From assembly GCF_034263275.1 (NCBI RefSeq), contig NZ_CP139559.1, forward strand, positions 4,650,001 through 4,714,000: DNA of 64,000 bases. The letters run 5' to 3'. This DNA comes from Mucilaginibacter sp. cycad4 (GTDB lineage: Bacteria > Bacteroidota > Bacteroidia > Sphingobacteriales > Sphingobacteriaceae). Positions 37,011 through 45,506 of the stretch are shown piece after piece (within the stretch, counting starts at the first letter, position 1; the number at the start of each line of letters is the position of its first letter). The notes below the pieces were generated by a model that worked only from the letters and a program-made list of their open reading frames with translations, was not told where the DNA came from and did no database searches. A program made the position numbers and the translations under genes.

Positions 37011-37153
37011 TTTATATCATTAGGTCATTTTGAAAAGTCATTGAGTCATTAATCATTAAGTCATTGTTTGATTTTTCAAATCGGTGAGCTTTATTAGCTG
37101 CGCCATACAAAATGACTTAATAACGCAATGACCTAATGACCTTAATGTAATGA
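37011..37153. repeat. GTCATT/AATGAC word cluster between TauE and DUF1634 genes
   Basis: On the plus strand the heptamer-like word AGTCATT/GGTCATT occurs several times in the first third (37020-37065) and its inverse AATGAC(T/C) in the last third (37109-37153). The two halves could therefore form a long imperfect hairpin. Confidence 0.5.
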
Positions 37154-37990
37154 CTATATAGTCCCTGTAATTCCTTTATATATCATTTGCGATGCTAAAA
37201 ACGTAACCACCACGGCAAAAACCACACGCAGCCATCCAGACGATGAGGTATGTACTAATATTTTTGATCCGCTTAATGCACCTAATAAAACCCCTATGGC
37301 TACCGGCATGGAAAGTCCGGGATCAATGTACCCCCGTTGCAGGTAAACCACTGCACTTGCAGCAGCAGTAACTCCTATCATAAAATTACTGGTGGTAGTT
37401 GATACCTTAAAAGGGATCCGCATAACGCCATCCATCGCCAAAACTTTCAGCGCCCCCGAGCCTATGCCCAGCAGGCCTGATATCACGCCGGCAAAAAGCA
37501 TCATGAAAAAGCCGCCGCCTACGTTCCTTACCGAATAAGTAACCTCACCCGCCGGACCGGGGAAACTGCCGTTTAATTTCAGCTTTTCGGCGAGCACACT
37601 TTTTTGCTGATGGATTTGTTGCGATTTTTTACGTAACGACATTATCGCAGAGAGGATCAGGATCACTCCAAATAATACCGCTATAAAATTTGTAGGGATA
37701 TAAACCGCTATCAGTGCGCCAACCATAGCCCCTGCCGTTGTAGCAATCTCCAGGAACATACCAAGCCTGATATTGGTGATCCCTTCTTTAACGTAAGCCG
37801 CTGCCGAGCCCGATGATGTGGCAATAACCGAGATCAGTGAGGCCCCGATAGCGTACTGAATATCAACCCCAAGTAAAATAGTAAGCAGCGGAATAATGAC
37901 AACTCCGCCGCCCAACCCGGTTAACGAGCCCAGCAAACCCGCCAAATATGACCCAACAAGTATAATAAGCGTTAGTACTGTTACCGACAT
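37154..37990 (-). CDS. TauE/SafE family sulfite/organosulfur permease
   Basis: A 278-residue polytopic membrane protein with the duplicated TauE signature: SYLAGLLGSLTGLGGGVVII near the N-terminus and GVISGLLGIGSGALKVLAM in the second half. The family exports sulfite, taurine-derived compounds or related anions, and the exact substrate cannot be deduced. The DUF1634 gene downstream supports the call. Upstream is a gap of about 200 nt before the divergent ubiD gene. Confidence 0.9.
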   Translation of the reverse strand: MSVTVLTLIILVGSYLAGLLGSLTGLGGGVVIIPLLTILLGVDIQYAIGASLISVIATSSGSAAAYVKEGITNIRLGMFLEIATTAGAMVGALIAVYIPTNFIAVLFGVILILSAIMSLRKKSQQIHQQKSVLAEKLKLNGSFPGPAGEVTYSVRNVGGGFFMMLFAGVISGLLGIGSGALKVLAMDGVMRIPFKVSTTTSNFMIGVTAAASAVVYLQRGYIDPGLSMPVAIGVLLGALSGSKILVHTSSSGWLRVVFAVVVTFLASQMIYKGITGTI

Positions 37991-38189
37991 AGGGTAATTA
38001 ATATTTACCGGCTAAAGTAATGATTTTATCATTAGCGCATTGGTTGTTAAGTCATGGTTTATGTTAATGAGCAATTACTGTTTGTTATGACAATCATTTG
38101 ATGAGGGTGTTCTAATAGTTTCATTCGGCAAAAATCCAAAGTCGAACATCCGAAATCAAATGAACAACAAAAAACCTTAATTTCGCTGC

Positions 38190-40028
38190 ATGGGGTACTC
38201 AAATTTACAAGCCTGCATTGCCGATCTCGAAAAAAACGGTCACTTAATACGCGTTAAGGAACAAGTTGATCCTTACCTGCAAATGGCAGCCATACACCTG
38301 CGTGTATTTGAAAACGAAGGCCCTGCCATATTATTTGAGAACGTAAAAGGAAGCAAGTTCCCCACCGTATCCAACCTGTTTGGCACGCTCGGCAGATCGA
38401 AATTCATTTTCAGGGATACGCTTGAAAAGATCAAGGTTTTGGTTGATATCAAAAATGACCCGATAAAGGCCATAAAAAATCCTTTTAAATACGCCGGCGT
38501 TGGCCTAACGGCCCTTTCGGCATTACCTATGAAAAGCGGCGCGGGTGCGCCAATCAAATTTGGTAAATGCAACATCAGCGATATCCCGCAAATTGTGAAC
38601 TGGCCCATGGATGGCGGCCCATTTGTTACCATGCCGCAGGTTTATACCGAAGATGCCGACAAACCGGGCATCATGAATGCCAACCTGGGCATGTACCGCA
38701 TTCAGCTGGCCGGTAACGACTATATACAAAACCAGGAGATTGGTTTACATTACCAGATCCACCGGGGGATTGGCGTGCATCAAACCAAAGCCAATGCCAA
38801 AGGGCAGCCATTAAAGGTGAGCATCTTTGTGGGTGGGCCACCCGCACATCCCGTAGCAGCTGTAATGCCTCTGCCCGAAGGCTTATCTGAAATGACTTTT
38901 GCCGGCGCATTGGGCAACCGTCGCTTCCGCTATTTTTATGACGATGAGGGTTTCTGCATTTCGGCCGACGCTGATTTTGTGATCACAGGAACCGTTATGC
39001 CGCACGAAAATAAACCCGAAGGGCCTTTTGGCGATCACCTGGGTTATTACAGCCTGGTGCACCCCTTCCCGCTGATGAAGGTGCATAACGTTTATCATCG
39101 CAAAGATGCCGTATGGTCTTTCACCGTGGTGGGCCGCCCGCCGCAGGAAGATACCAGTTTCGGAGCTTTGATCCATGAAATTACAGGATCAGCTATTCCC
39201 AAAGAAATTCCGGGCCTGCATGCCGTTAACGCTGTTGATGCAGCAGGTGTACATCCGCTCCTTTTCGCTATTGGCAGCGAACGTTACACCCCCTACCTCA
39301 AAGAGCGAAAACCACAGGAGATAGTAACTATAGCTAACCACATATTGGGCAAAGGCCAGCTGAGCCTTGCCAAGTACCTGTTTATTGCGGCGCAGGAGGA
39401 TGATCCCAAACTTAATGTAAATGATATCGGCGGCTTCCTGAAACACATCTTACAAAGGATTGACCTTACCCGCGACCTGCATTTTCACACCAACACCACC
39501 ATTGATACACTCGACTATAGTGGCAGCGGCCTAAACTCGGGCAGTAAAGTAGCTATCACCGTTGCCGGCGATATTAAACGTGAGCTTTGGGCAGAACTGC
39601 CTGACTGGTTCAATCTCCCCCGCCCTATCACAGGCTACAAAATGGCCATGCCGGGCGTGTTAATGGTTGAGGTACCAAAACATGTAAATCATAAGGATAT
39701 CGATAACATCATCAGCATAATTGAATATCATTTGCAGGATGAAGATTTAAGCGGTTTACCACTGATAGTACTTTGCGATGATGCCGGTTTCGCCGCTCAA
39801 ACCATCAATAATTTTGTATGGGTAACCTTTACCCGCAGCAACCCTTCGCATGATATTTACGGTGTAGGCAGCTTCACCGAGCACAAACACTGGGGCTGCA
39901 AAGGTCCGCTGATTATTGATGCCCGGATAAAACCACATCACGCGCCTGTGCTTGAACGTGTACCCGAAGTAGAAAAAACAGTGGATAAACTGGGGGAAAA
40001 GGGCGGATCATTGGTTGGGGTGATTTGA
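38190..40028 (+). CDS. UbiD family decarboxylase
   Basis: A 612-residue prenyl-FMN-dependent (de)carboxylase of the UbiD family. The N-terminus YSNLQACIADLEKNGHLIRV and the following PAILFENVKGSKFP block are diagnostic. The catalytic E-R-E region is represented by the blocks around GNRRFRYFYDDEG and the GPFGDHLGYY motif. UbiD enzymes need prenyl-FMN from UbiX, but no ubiX is beside it. The length fits the larger UbiD-like proteins often annotated as menaquinone decarboxylase. The substrate is unproven. Confidence 0.87.
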   Translation: MGYSNLQACIADLEKNGHLIRVKEQVDPYLQMAAIHLRVFENEGPAILFENVKGSKFPTVSNLFGTLGRSKFIFRDTLEKIKVLVDIKNDPIKAIKNPFKYAGVGLTALSALPMKSGAGAPIKFGKCNISDIPQIVNWPMDGGPFVTMPQVYTEDADKPGIMNANLGMYRIQLAGNDYIQNQEIGLHYQIHRGIGVHQTKANAKGQPLKVSIFVGGPPAHPVAAVMPLPEGLSEMTFAGALGNRRFRYFYDDEGFCISADADFVITGTVMPHENKPEGPFGDHLGYYSLVHPFPLMKVHNVYHRKDAVWSFTVVGRPPQEDTSFGALIHEITGSAIPKEIPGLHAVNAVDAAGVHPLLFAIGSERYTPYLKERKPQEIVTIANHILGKGQLSLAKYLFIAAQEDDPKLNVNDIGGFLKHILQRIDLTRDLHFHTNTTIDTLDYSGSGLNSGSKVAITVAGDIKRELWAELPDWFNLPRPITGYKMAMPGVLMVEVPKHVNHKDIDNIISIIEYHLQDEDLSGLPLIVLCDDAGFAAQTINNFVWVTFTRSNPSHDIYGVGSFTEHKHWGCKGPLIIDARIKPHHAPVLERVPEVEKTVDKLGEKGGSLVGVI

Positions 40029-40505
40029 GGTTACAGGCCAATGACTAATAGGAATGTTTGTTTTATTTTTTTGACTTTTTTGCGTTAGGATTGTAGCGGC
40101 TACCGGCCTTATGGCTAATGCCCGTGCAGTATGAGCGGAAAGCCCGGCCGCAGGCAACGCCATTATTGACTTCGGAAGTGGGATGTTCGATTTCGGATTT
40201 GAATATTATTGTACTAAAAAGTCACAAGTGAACCACCCACAATCAGCCGCACAACACTTGCGCCAAAAGAGCACAACACTTGCGGCAAAACAACATACAT
40301 ACCTCCCCCCGTTGCCGTGTCCTCAAGGCAACTTTGCATTAGCCAAGTATTTAAATGTAGACTTCAATCTATCCAGATCAAACACCCCAATTACCCAAAA
40401 TCTAACTTTAAACAAAACCAAGGCACTTTTTCAAAAAATAAACATCTGCCAAACCGCTAATCTCCAATCACTAATCACTATATTAGCATCCTTTTAATTT
40501 TACTC
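40029..40505. repeat. Gene-free stretch with a 22-bp tandem duplication
   Basis: A 477-nt intergenic region. It contains two tandem 22-bp copies, 40249-40270 and 40271-40292 (unit starts GCACAACACTTGCG, two differences). Low-complexity words such as TTCGATTTCGGATTTGAA (about 40186) mirror words upstream of ubiD (about 38143). A 104-codon frame at 40183 lacks coding character. The promoter of dapA should lie near the 3' end. Confidence 0.55.
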
Positions 40506-41402
40506 ATGAATATATTTTACGGAACAGGGGTAGCTATGGTGACCCCTTTTCATGCGGATGGTCAAATTGACTACGACGGGTTGAGAAACCTGATTGAACA
40601 TTTGATTGATGGCGGGGTGGAATACCTGGTATCGTTAGGTACAACCGGCGAAAGCGCCACATTGAGCGAGGCTGAACGAAAGCAAGTTTGGGCTTTTACT
40701 GCCGAAGTTGTAAATAAACGCGTTGGCCTGGTAGCCGGTATAGGCGGTAATAATACTCATGAAGTTGTTGAGCAAATAAAATCATTTGATATTGATGGTT
40801 ATGATGCTATACTTTCGGCAAGTCCGCATTATAACAAACCTACCCAGGAGGGTATTTATCAGCATTATAAAGCAATAGCTCAAAACAGCAAATTGCCGAT
40901 AATACTATATAACGTACCAAGCCGCACAGGCAGTACTGTTAGTGCAGAAACAACCGTACGCCTGGCAAAGGAGTTTAAAAATATCATCGGCATTAAAGAA
41001 GCGTCAGGCAATTTCGATTTGTTTAACCAGTTGATGCGCGACAAACCCGAGGATTTCCTGTTTATTTCAGGCGATGATCCGGTTACTTTGCCCATGATGG
41101 CTTTGGGCGGAGTTGGTGCAATATCGGTTATCGGTAACGCTTTGCCGCGCCAGCTATCTGACATGGTAAGGCATTTGCTTGATAACGATTACAAAGGCGC
41201 ACATGCCGCACACTTTAGCCTGATAGAGTTCACCCGTTTGATGTTTACCGAAGGCAGCCCTGCAGGTGTTAAAACCGCTTTAAAGCAATTAGGCATCTGC
41301 GGCGATACGGTAAGATTGCCACTGGTGCAAGTAAGCGAAAAAACTGCGAATGCAATTGCGGGCGAGCTTAAAAAGCTGGCTCCTGTGGCGGTTAAGGCGT
41401 AA
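40506..41402 (+). CDS. dapA: 4-hydroxy-tetrahydrodipicolinate synthase
   Basis: Condenses pyruvate with aspartate semialdehyde, the first committed step to diaminopimelate and lysine. At 298 residues it is the usual length. The Schiff-base lysine is K164 in GIKEASGNF, the proton-relay tyrosine is Y135 in ILYNVPSRTG, and the pyruvate-binding SLGTTGES motif is at 43-50. The product feeds MurE (DNPR type) of the dcw cluster in this window. It stands alone and is followed by a family-A hairpin and a bidirectional terminator. Confidence 0.96.
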   Translation: MNIFYGTGVAMVTPFHADGQIDYDGLRNLIEHLIDGGVEYLVSLGTTGESATLSEAERKQVWAFTAEVVNKRVGLVAGIGGNNTHEVVEQIKSFDIDGYDAILSASPHYNKPTQEGIYQHYKAIAQNSKLPIILYNVPSRTGSTVSAETTVRLAKEFKNIIGIKEASGNFDLFNQLMRDKPEDFLFISGDDPVTLPMMALGGVGAISVIGNALPRQLSDMVRHLLDNDYKGAHAAHFSLIEFTRLMFTEGSPAGVKTALKQLGICGDTVRLPLVQVSEKTANAIAGELKKLAPVAVKA

Positions 41403-41421
41403 CCTTATAAAGAATAAAAGT

Positions 41422-41514
41422 GTCATTGTGGGTACGAAGCAATCCCAAACTATACAGGGCAGACTTATTTAGCCGCTCTTCAAATCGGGGATTGCTTCGT
41501 ACCTCGCAATGACG
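41422..41514. repeat. Family-A MITE-like hairpin element, copy 3
   Basis: The right arm ends in TTGCTTCGTACCTCGCAATG. The left arm GTCATTGTGGGTACGAAGC carries one deletion and one substitution relative to it. The centre shares CCCAAACTATACAGGGC with copy 2. It lies between the dapA stop and the Hc1 gene. Confidence 0.85.
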
Positions 41515-41574
41515 TTTTTTCATACCCCCTGTAACACATTTTCCAAGTTATCCTTTTCAAAACTTTCGATAAAT

Positions 41575-41604
41575 AAAAAACCCAGTCCATGGACCGGGTT
41601 TTTT
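41575..41604. terminator. Bidirectional terminator between dapA and the Hc1 gene
   Basis: AAAAAA, then CCCaGTCC-AT-GGACcGGG, then TTTTTT. The stem has one A/C mismatch. Runs of A and T on either side make it usable for dapA (+) and for the Hc1 gene (-). Confidence 0.85.
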
Positions 41605-41630
41605 ATTGGAATAAGATGATAAAAATCTTA

Positions 41631-41810
41631 CTAAGCCTCTTTATTCTTAGCCTCCTGAACTTCAAGGCGGATTGCCTGTGCCAGGTTTTTAAGATCCTGC
41701 ATGCCTTTACGTACACGTGTACCGGCAGCGCTGTTTCCTTTATTGTAGAATTTGTCGGCGTCGGCCTCTAAAGCTGCTACAAGCTCTTTTACTTCAGTAA
41801 ATTTTTTCAT
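41631..41810 (-). CDS. Histone H1-like DNA-binding protein (Hc1 family)
   Basis: A 59-residue gene, found by reading the minus strand. The protein begins MKKFTEVKELVAALEADADK, continues with FYNKGNSAAGTRVRKGMQDL and ends KNLAQAIRLEVQEAKNKEA, which matches the short Bacteroidota proteins annotated as histone H1-like/Hc1. It is helical with a central basic GTRVRKGM patch. A strong Shine-Dalgarno AAAAGGAG lies 7 nt before the ATG, unusual in this window, and the gene ends at the bidirectional terminator. Expected role: abundant nucleoid-associated protein. Confidence 0.85.
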   Translation of the reverse strand: MKKFTEVKELVAALEADADKFYNKGNSAAGTRVRKGMQDLKNLAQAIRLEVQEAKNKEA

Positions 41811-42123
41811 TTAATTACTCCTTTTAAATTTTGAGGTTTATTGTTTTAATTAAGCTAAGCTAAAATGTTTTTCGTTAATTAAAAATTTTTCAAGCCAAAA
41901 AATACGGCCTTGACAGTGGTTTTTTTCCACATTTTCACCTTTTCTTCTTTATTAGCTTTTACTTATTTTCTATTAAAAAGTTCAAATCAAACTTATACTT
42001 TAAAATAAGTTTGATTAATAATTAAAATACAAATTATAATTTATTATAAATAATATTTACAGCAATCCATACAACCTAAATGTAGTATTTAAATACTATT
42101 AAGTATTAATATATTTAGCGGGT
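41811..42123. promoter_or_regulatory. AT-rich upstream region of the Hc1 gene with 12-bp inverted repeat
   Basis: AATCAAACTTAT (41985-41996) and ATAAGTTTGATT (42005-42016) form a perfect 12-bp stem with an 8-nt loop, about 175 nt upstream of the Hc1 ATG and 108 nt beyond the GH125 stop. The rest of this 313-nt gap is very AT-rich and must contain the Hc1 promoter. The hairpin could end the GH125 transcript or be an operator. Confidence 0.45.
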
Positions 42124-43560
42124 TTAAAAAGTCTGCTGCAGTATATCAGGGTAGTGCTCATGCACTTTTAATATCAATTCGCCAAATAAAGTGTTGGCCC
42201 AGGCAAACCATTTACGGGTAAAGTCCTTAGCATCGTCCTTATTAAAGGATTCATGCATGAAACCTGTACCGGCATGAGTGCTTTTTAGCCATTTAATACA
42301 CTGTACAATCTCTGCTTTATCGGTTGATGTGATGCCACGCATAATGATTGCCATTGGCCATATGTAACCAATACCTACGTGCGGGCCGCCGATCCCTTCG
42401 GCCGCTGTGCCTTTAAAGTAGTAAGGGTTACTATCACTTAACACAAACTTACGGGTACTTTGATACAACGGATCATCAACCTTTACCGAATCAAGGTAAG
42501 GCAAAGCCAGCAGACTTGGTACATTTGAATCATCCATGAACAACTGGTTTCCATAACCATCAACCTCAAACGGAATAACCTGGCCAAATTTCGGGTGCTG
42601 GCCTACGGCATATTGTTTAAGTGCTGCCTGAACTTCGTTAGCCAAAGCTTTACATGCATCAGCAGTAGTGTTATCATGACCTATAGTGCTATACATTTCG
42701 GCCATCTGATTTAAGCTTGCTACCGCGAAGTAGTTTGACGGGATCAGGAATGGATAAATGGTAGCATCATCCGACGGACGGAAGATAGAGCAGATCAAAC
42801 CAACGGGTTTAACGGGGTTACCATAGCCTCTGTTTGGTGCGGTATCACTTTGTGTCTCGGTTTTACGCTGGAAAAAGTATGGCCCTTTGCCATCCTTACG
42901 TTGCTGCTCTTTAAAAGTAGCCAGGATGATCTTGCCGGCTTTTTGCCAGTTTTCGTCGAAGAAACTGCTGTCGCCGCTAATTTTCCAATAATTATAAGCT
43001 AACCTTACAGGATAACAAAGTGAATCGATCTCCCATTTGCGCTCGTGCAGTTCGGGCTTCATGGTAGTGCGGTCGCTGTCCCATTCACTGCCGGTTGGGC
43101 CTTCATTAAAGGCATTGGCATAGGGGTCAATGATCACGCATTTAGCCTGACGGCTCAATACTCCCTGAATCAGCTTTTTAAGCGCCGGGTCATTTTTGAT
43201 CAGGGGCAAGTACGGCCAAACCTGCGCCGATGAATCGCGCATCCACATAGCGTTAATATCGCCGGTGATCACGAAAGTATCGGGCTTACCATCCCTTTCA
43301 GAATAGTTTACCGTAGTATCTAAAGTATTGGGATAGCAGTTTTCAAAAAGCCAGGCAACTTCAGGATCTTTAATATCGGCCTTAACTTTTTTTATGATGG
43401 CTTCAACAGCCTTGCTGGTGAACTTACGATCGGCCAGTTTTGGGCGCTGGCTTTCGAAAGCAGGGGCCAAAGCCGAGGCGAATACAGGAGTTACACCCAA
43501 ACCGATACCGGCAGCTGCAACGCTGTTAATTTTTATAAAATGTCGTCTGGTTAATTTCAT
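42124..43560 (-). CDS. GH125 exo-alpha-1,6-mannosidase, Tat-exported
   Basis: Glycoside hydrolase family 125 enzyme that removes alpha-1,6-mannose from glycans. The chosen ATG at 43560 gives 478 residues starting with a twin-arginine signal (MKLTRRHFIKINSVAAAGIG), while the upstream ATG at 43647 would place 29 extra residues before it. Family blocks are INAMWMRDSSAQVWPYL, NAFNEGPTGSEWDSDRT and HVGIGYIWPMAIIMRG. It has no neighbouring susC/susD pair, so it is not in an obvious polysaccharide utilisation locus. Confidence 0.88.
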   Translation of the reverse strand: MKLTRRHFIKINSVAAAGIGLGVTPVFASALAPAFESQRPKLADRKFTSKAVEAIIKKVKADIKDPEVAWLFENCYPNTLDTTVNYSERDGKPDTFVITGDINAMWMRDSSAQVWPYLPLIKNDPALKKLIQGVLSRQAKCVIIDPYANAFNEGPTGSEWDSDRTTMKPELHERKWEIDSLCYPVRLAYNYWKISGDSSFFDENWQKAGKIILATFKEQQRKDGKGPYFFQRKTETQSDTAPNRGYGNPVKPVGLICSIFRPSDDATIYPFLIPSNYFAVASLNQMAEMYSTIGHDNTTADACKALANEVQAALKQYAVGQHPKFGQVIPFEVDGYGNQLFMDDSNVPSLLALPYLDSVKVDDPLYQSTRKFVLSDSNPYYFKGTAAEGIGGPHVGIGYIWPMAIIMRGITSTDKAEIVQCIKWLKSTHAGTGFMHESFNKDDAKDFTRKWFAWANTLFGELILKVHEHYPDILQQTF

Positions 43561-43672
43561 GGTTTTGATATGGTAGCCGTAAAAATAGAAAAGGGTTTTA
43601 GTTAAACAAAAAAGCTTGCTAAAATAATTTAGAAAACGTTTTATCAAGGTTTTTGTGTCGCATTCGCAACGT

Positions 43673-43766
43673 GGAGACGCATCACATGCGTCTCCCGGAG
43701 GACAAGCAACCGCGCATTTATTCGCTGTAGTGGCTTTGCAAACAGGAGACGCATGTGATGCGTCTC
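43673..43766. repeat. Paired GAGACGCAT palindromes (family D)
   Basis: GGAGACGCATCACATGCGTC (palindrome 43673-43695) and its exact reverse complement (43745-43766) flank a 49-nt spacer. Each copy is itself a 10-bp/3-nt-loop hairpin. The element lies between the GH125 start and the terminator of the next gene. Confidence 0.8.
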
Positions 43767-43784
43767 TACATCAAATCCTAAAAC

Positions 43785-43815
43785 ACAAAAAAAGCCCCGG
43801 ATCATCTCCGGGGCT
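43785..43815 (-). terminator. Terminator of the alpha-oxoamine synthase gene
   Basis: On the minus strand AGCCCCGG (43808-43815) and CCGGGGCT (43793-43800) form an 8-bp GC stem followed by TTTTTTT, 26 nt after the stop codon of the gene ending at 43842. Confidence 0.9.
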
Positions 43816-43841
43816 ATCTATATTATTTACCAGATTTGCAG

Positions 43842-45086
43842 TTAAGCAATCTCCAGTTTATTCTCTTTGTAATAACCTGCTTTCAGTTTTTCGCCGATAG
43901 CGCTGTAAGCATCGAGGGTACGCTGTACATCCTCCAAACTATGAGCTGCTGTTGGGATCAGTCTTAGTACAATTAAACCCTTAGGAATAACCGGGTACAC
44001 AACTATTGAACAGAAAATACCGTAGTTCTCACGCAAGTCGCGGGTTAGAGCGGTGGCTTCAAAAAGATCACCTTTTAAAAATACCGGGGTTACCATGGTG
44101 TTTGAAACGCCAAGGTCAAAACCACGTTCCCGTAAACCTTGCTGTAAAGCATTGGCAATCTGCCATAATTTTTCGCGAAGCTCAGGCTGGGTTTTCAGCA
44201 TTTCGAAACGCTTTTTTAAGCCCAACACCATTGGCATAGGCAACGCTTTGGCAAAAGTTTGCGAACGCATATTGTAACGCAGGTAATGGAGAATATCCTG
44301 ATCGGCAGCAACAAAAGCGCCAATACCGGCCATTGATTTAGCGAAAGTAGCGAAGTACACATCCACTTCATCCATACAATCCTGCTCTTCATGCGTACCT
44401 GCACCGGTTTTACCCATGGTACCAAAACCATGCGCATCATCAACCAATAAACGGAAGTTGAATTTCTTTTTAAGCTCGGCAACTTGTTTAAGTTTACCCT
44501 GTGCGCCCGACATACCAAAAACGCCTTCGGTAATTAGCAAGATCCCACCGCCGGTTTGCTCAGTTAAGCGAGTTGCGCGCTCCAGCTGTTTTTCACAGCT
44601 TTCAATATCATTATGTTGGTAAACAAAACGTTTACCCATATGTAAACGTACGCCGTCAATTATACAAGCGTGCGATTCGGCATCATAAACAATAACATCG
44701 TTCCTGTCAACCAGTGCATCAATGATAGATACCATACCCTGGTAGCCATAATTAAGCAAAAAGGCAGATTGCTTGCCAACAAAAGCCGCGAGGTTGTTTT
44801 CCAGCTCTTCGTGGTGGATTGAGTTACCCGACATCATCCTTGCCCCCATCGGATAAGCCATACCATAGTCAGCAGCGGCTTGCGCATCGGCCTGCCTTAC
44901 TTCGGGATGGTTAGCCAAGCCAAGGTAATTGTTAAGGCTCCACACCAAATGCTCTTTTCCCTTAAACTCCATGTGCGGGCCTATCTCACCTTCCAGCTTA
45001 GGAAAAGAAAAATAACCATGCGACCACTTCTGGTGCTGACCTATCGGCCCACCCAAGCTTTTTGTTATTTTATCAAATAAATCCAA
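43842..45086 (-). CDS. PLP-dependent alpha-oxoamine synthase (serine palmitoyltransferase/cysteate acyltransferase type)
   Basis: A 414-residue fold-type I PLP enzyme of the alpha-oxoamine synthase group, which condenses an amino acid with an acyl thioester. The internal aldimine lysine is K250 in ATFAKSMAGIG. The PLP contacts DDAHG are at 216-220, with H139 in DAESHACIIDG and the family N-terminus SLNNYLGLANHPEV. Bacteroidota use such enzymes for sphingolipids (serine substrate) or sulfonolipids/capnine (cysteate substrate). The divergent GGPIGQ/KLEGEIGPHMEF N-terminus does not match the Sphingobacterium SPT I know, so the substrate is open. A clear terminator follows. Confidence 0.8.
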   Translation of the reverse strand: MDLFDKITKSLGGPIGQHQKWSHGYFSFPKLEGEIGPHMEFKGKEHLVWSLNNYLGLANHPEVRQADAQAAADYGMAYPMGARMMSGNSIHHEELENNLAAFVGKQSAFLLNYGYQGMVSIIDALVDRNDVIVYDAESHACIIDGVRLHMGKRFVYQHNDIESCEKQLERATRLTEQTGGGILLITEGVFGMSGAQGKLKQVAELKKKFNFRLLVDDAHGFGTMGKTGAGTHEEQDCMDEVDVYFATFAKSMAGIGAFVAADQDILHYLRYNMRSQTFAKALPMPMVLGLKKRFEMLKTQPELREKLWQIANALQQGLRERGFDLGVSNTMVTPVFLKGDLFEATALTRDLRENYGIFCSIVVYPVIPKGLIVLRLIPTAAHSLEDVQRTLDAYSAIGEKLKAGYYKENKLEIA

Positions 45087-45506
45087 AATGAATTGTTTTT
45101 ATAAATTTAAATGCAAATATAGCCGTTAAAACACCTTTAAACAATAGCTATAACTTTTTAGAATAGCTTATAACTTAAGGAGAAGAGAGTCAAGAAATCA
45201 AGAAGAAAGAACCAAGACAGCAAGATTCAAGACATAAGAAGTCAAGAAGAAAGAACCTGGAAATAAGACGACTAATCTCAACCCGCCATTGCGAGGAACG
45301 AAGCAATCCCCGATTTGGAAGTCCGCTCTGTATAGTTTGGGATTGCTTCGTTCCTCGCAATGACGTTTTTTTTTTGCTTTCAAACAGCTTCCCTGACTTC
45401 AATAAAAAAGGGAAATCAACTTCAGATTAGTTCCTCGTTGATCTCCCATTCATAGTTGTGGTTCTTCTTTTTATCTTGCCTCTTGACTCTAAAAGTCTTG
45501 ATTCTC
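45087..45506. repeat. Gene-free stretch with family-A copy 4 and TCAAGAAGAAAGAACC direct repeats
   Basis: Family-A element 45285-45365: left arm CATTGCGAGGAACGAAGC, right arm its exact inverse, and a centre that is the reverse complement of copies 2 and 3. Before it, TCAAGAAGAAAGAACC occurs twice (45198-45213 and 45242-45257). A loose inverse (GGTTCTTCTTTTTATCTTG) follows at about 45460. No gene is seen. The ftsZ transcript must end here. Confidence 0.75.

Noticed and set aside
40183..40497. 104-codon open frame before dapA
   Set aside because: Low-complexity, crossed by a tandem duplication, no recognisable domain and no ribosome-binding site; treated as non-coding.
45087..45506. Possible RNA gene or CRISPR-like direct repeats
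   Set aside because: Only two copies of a 16-bp word and one hairpin element; no regular spacing, no tRNA or rRNA fold.
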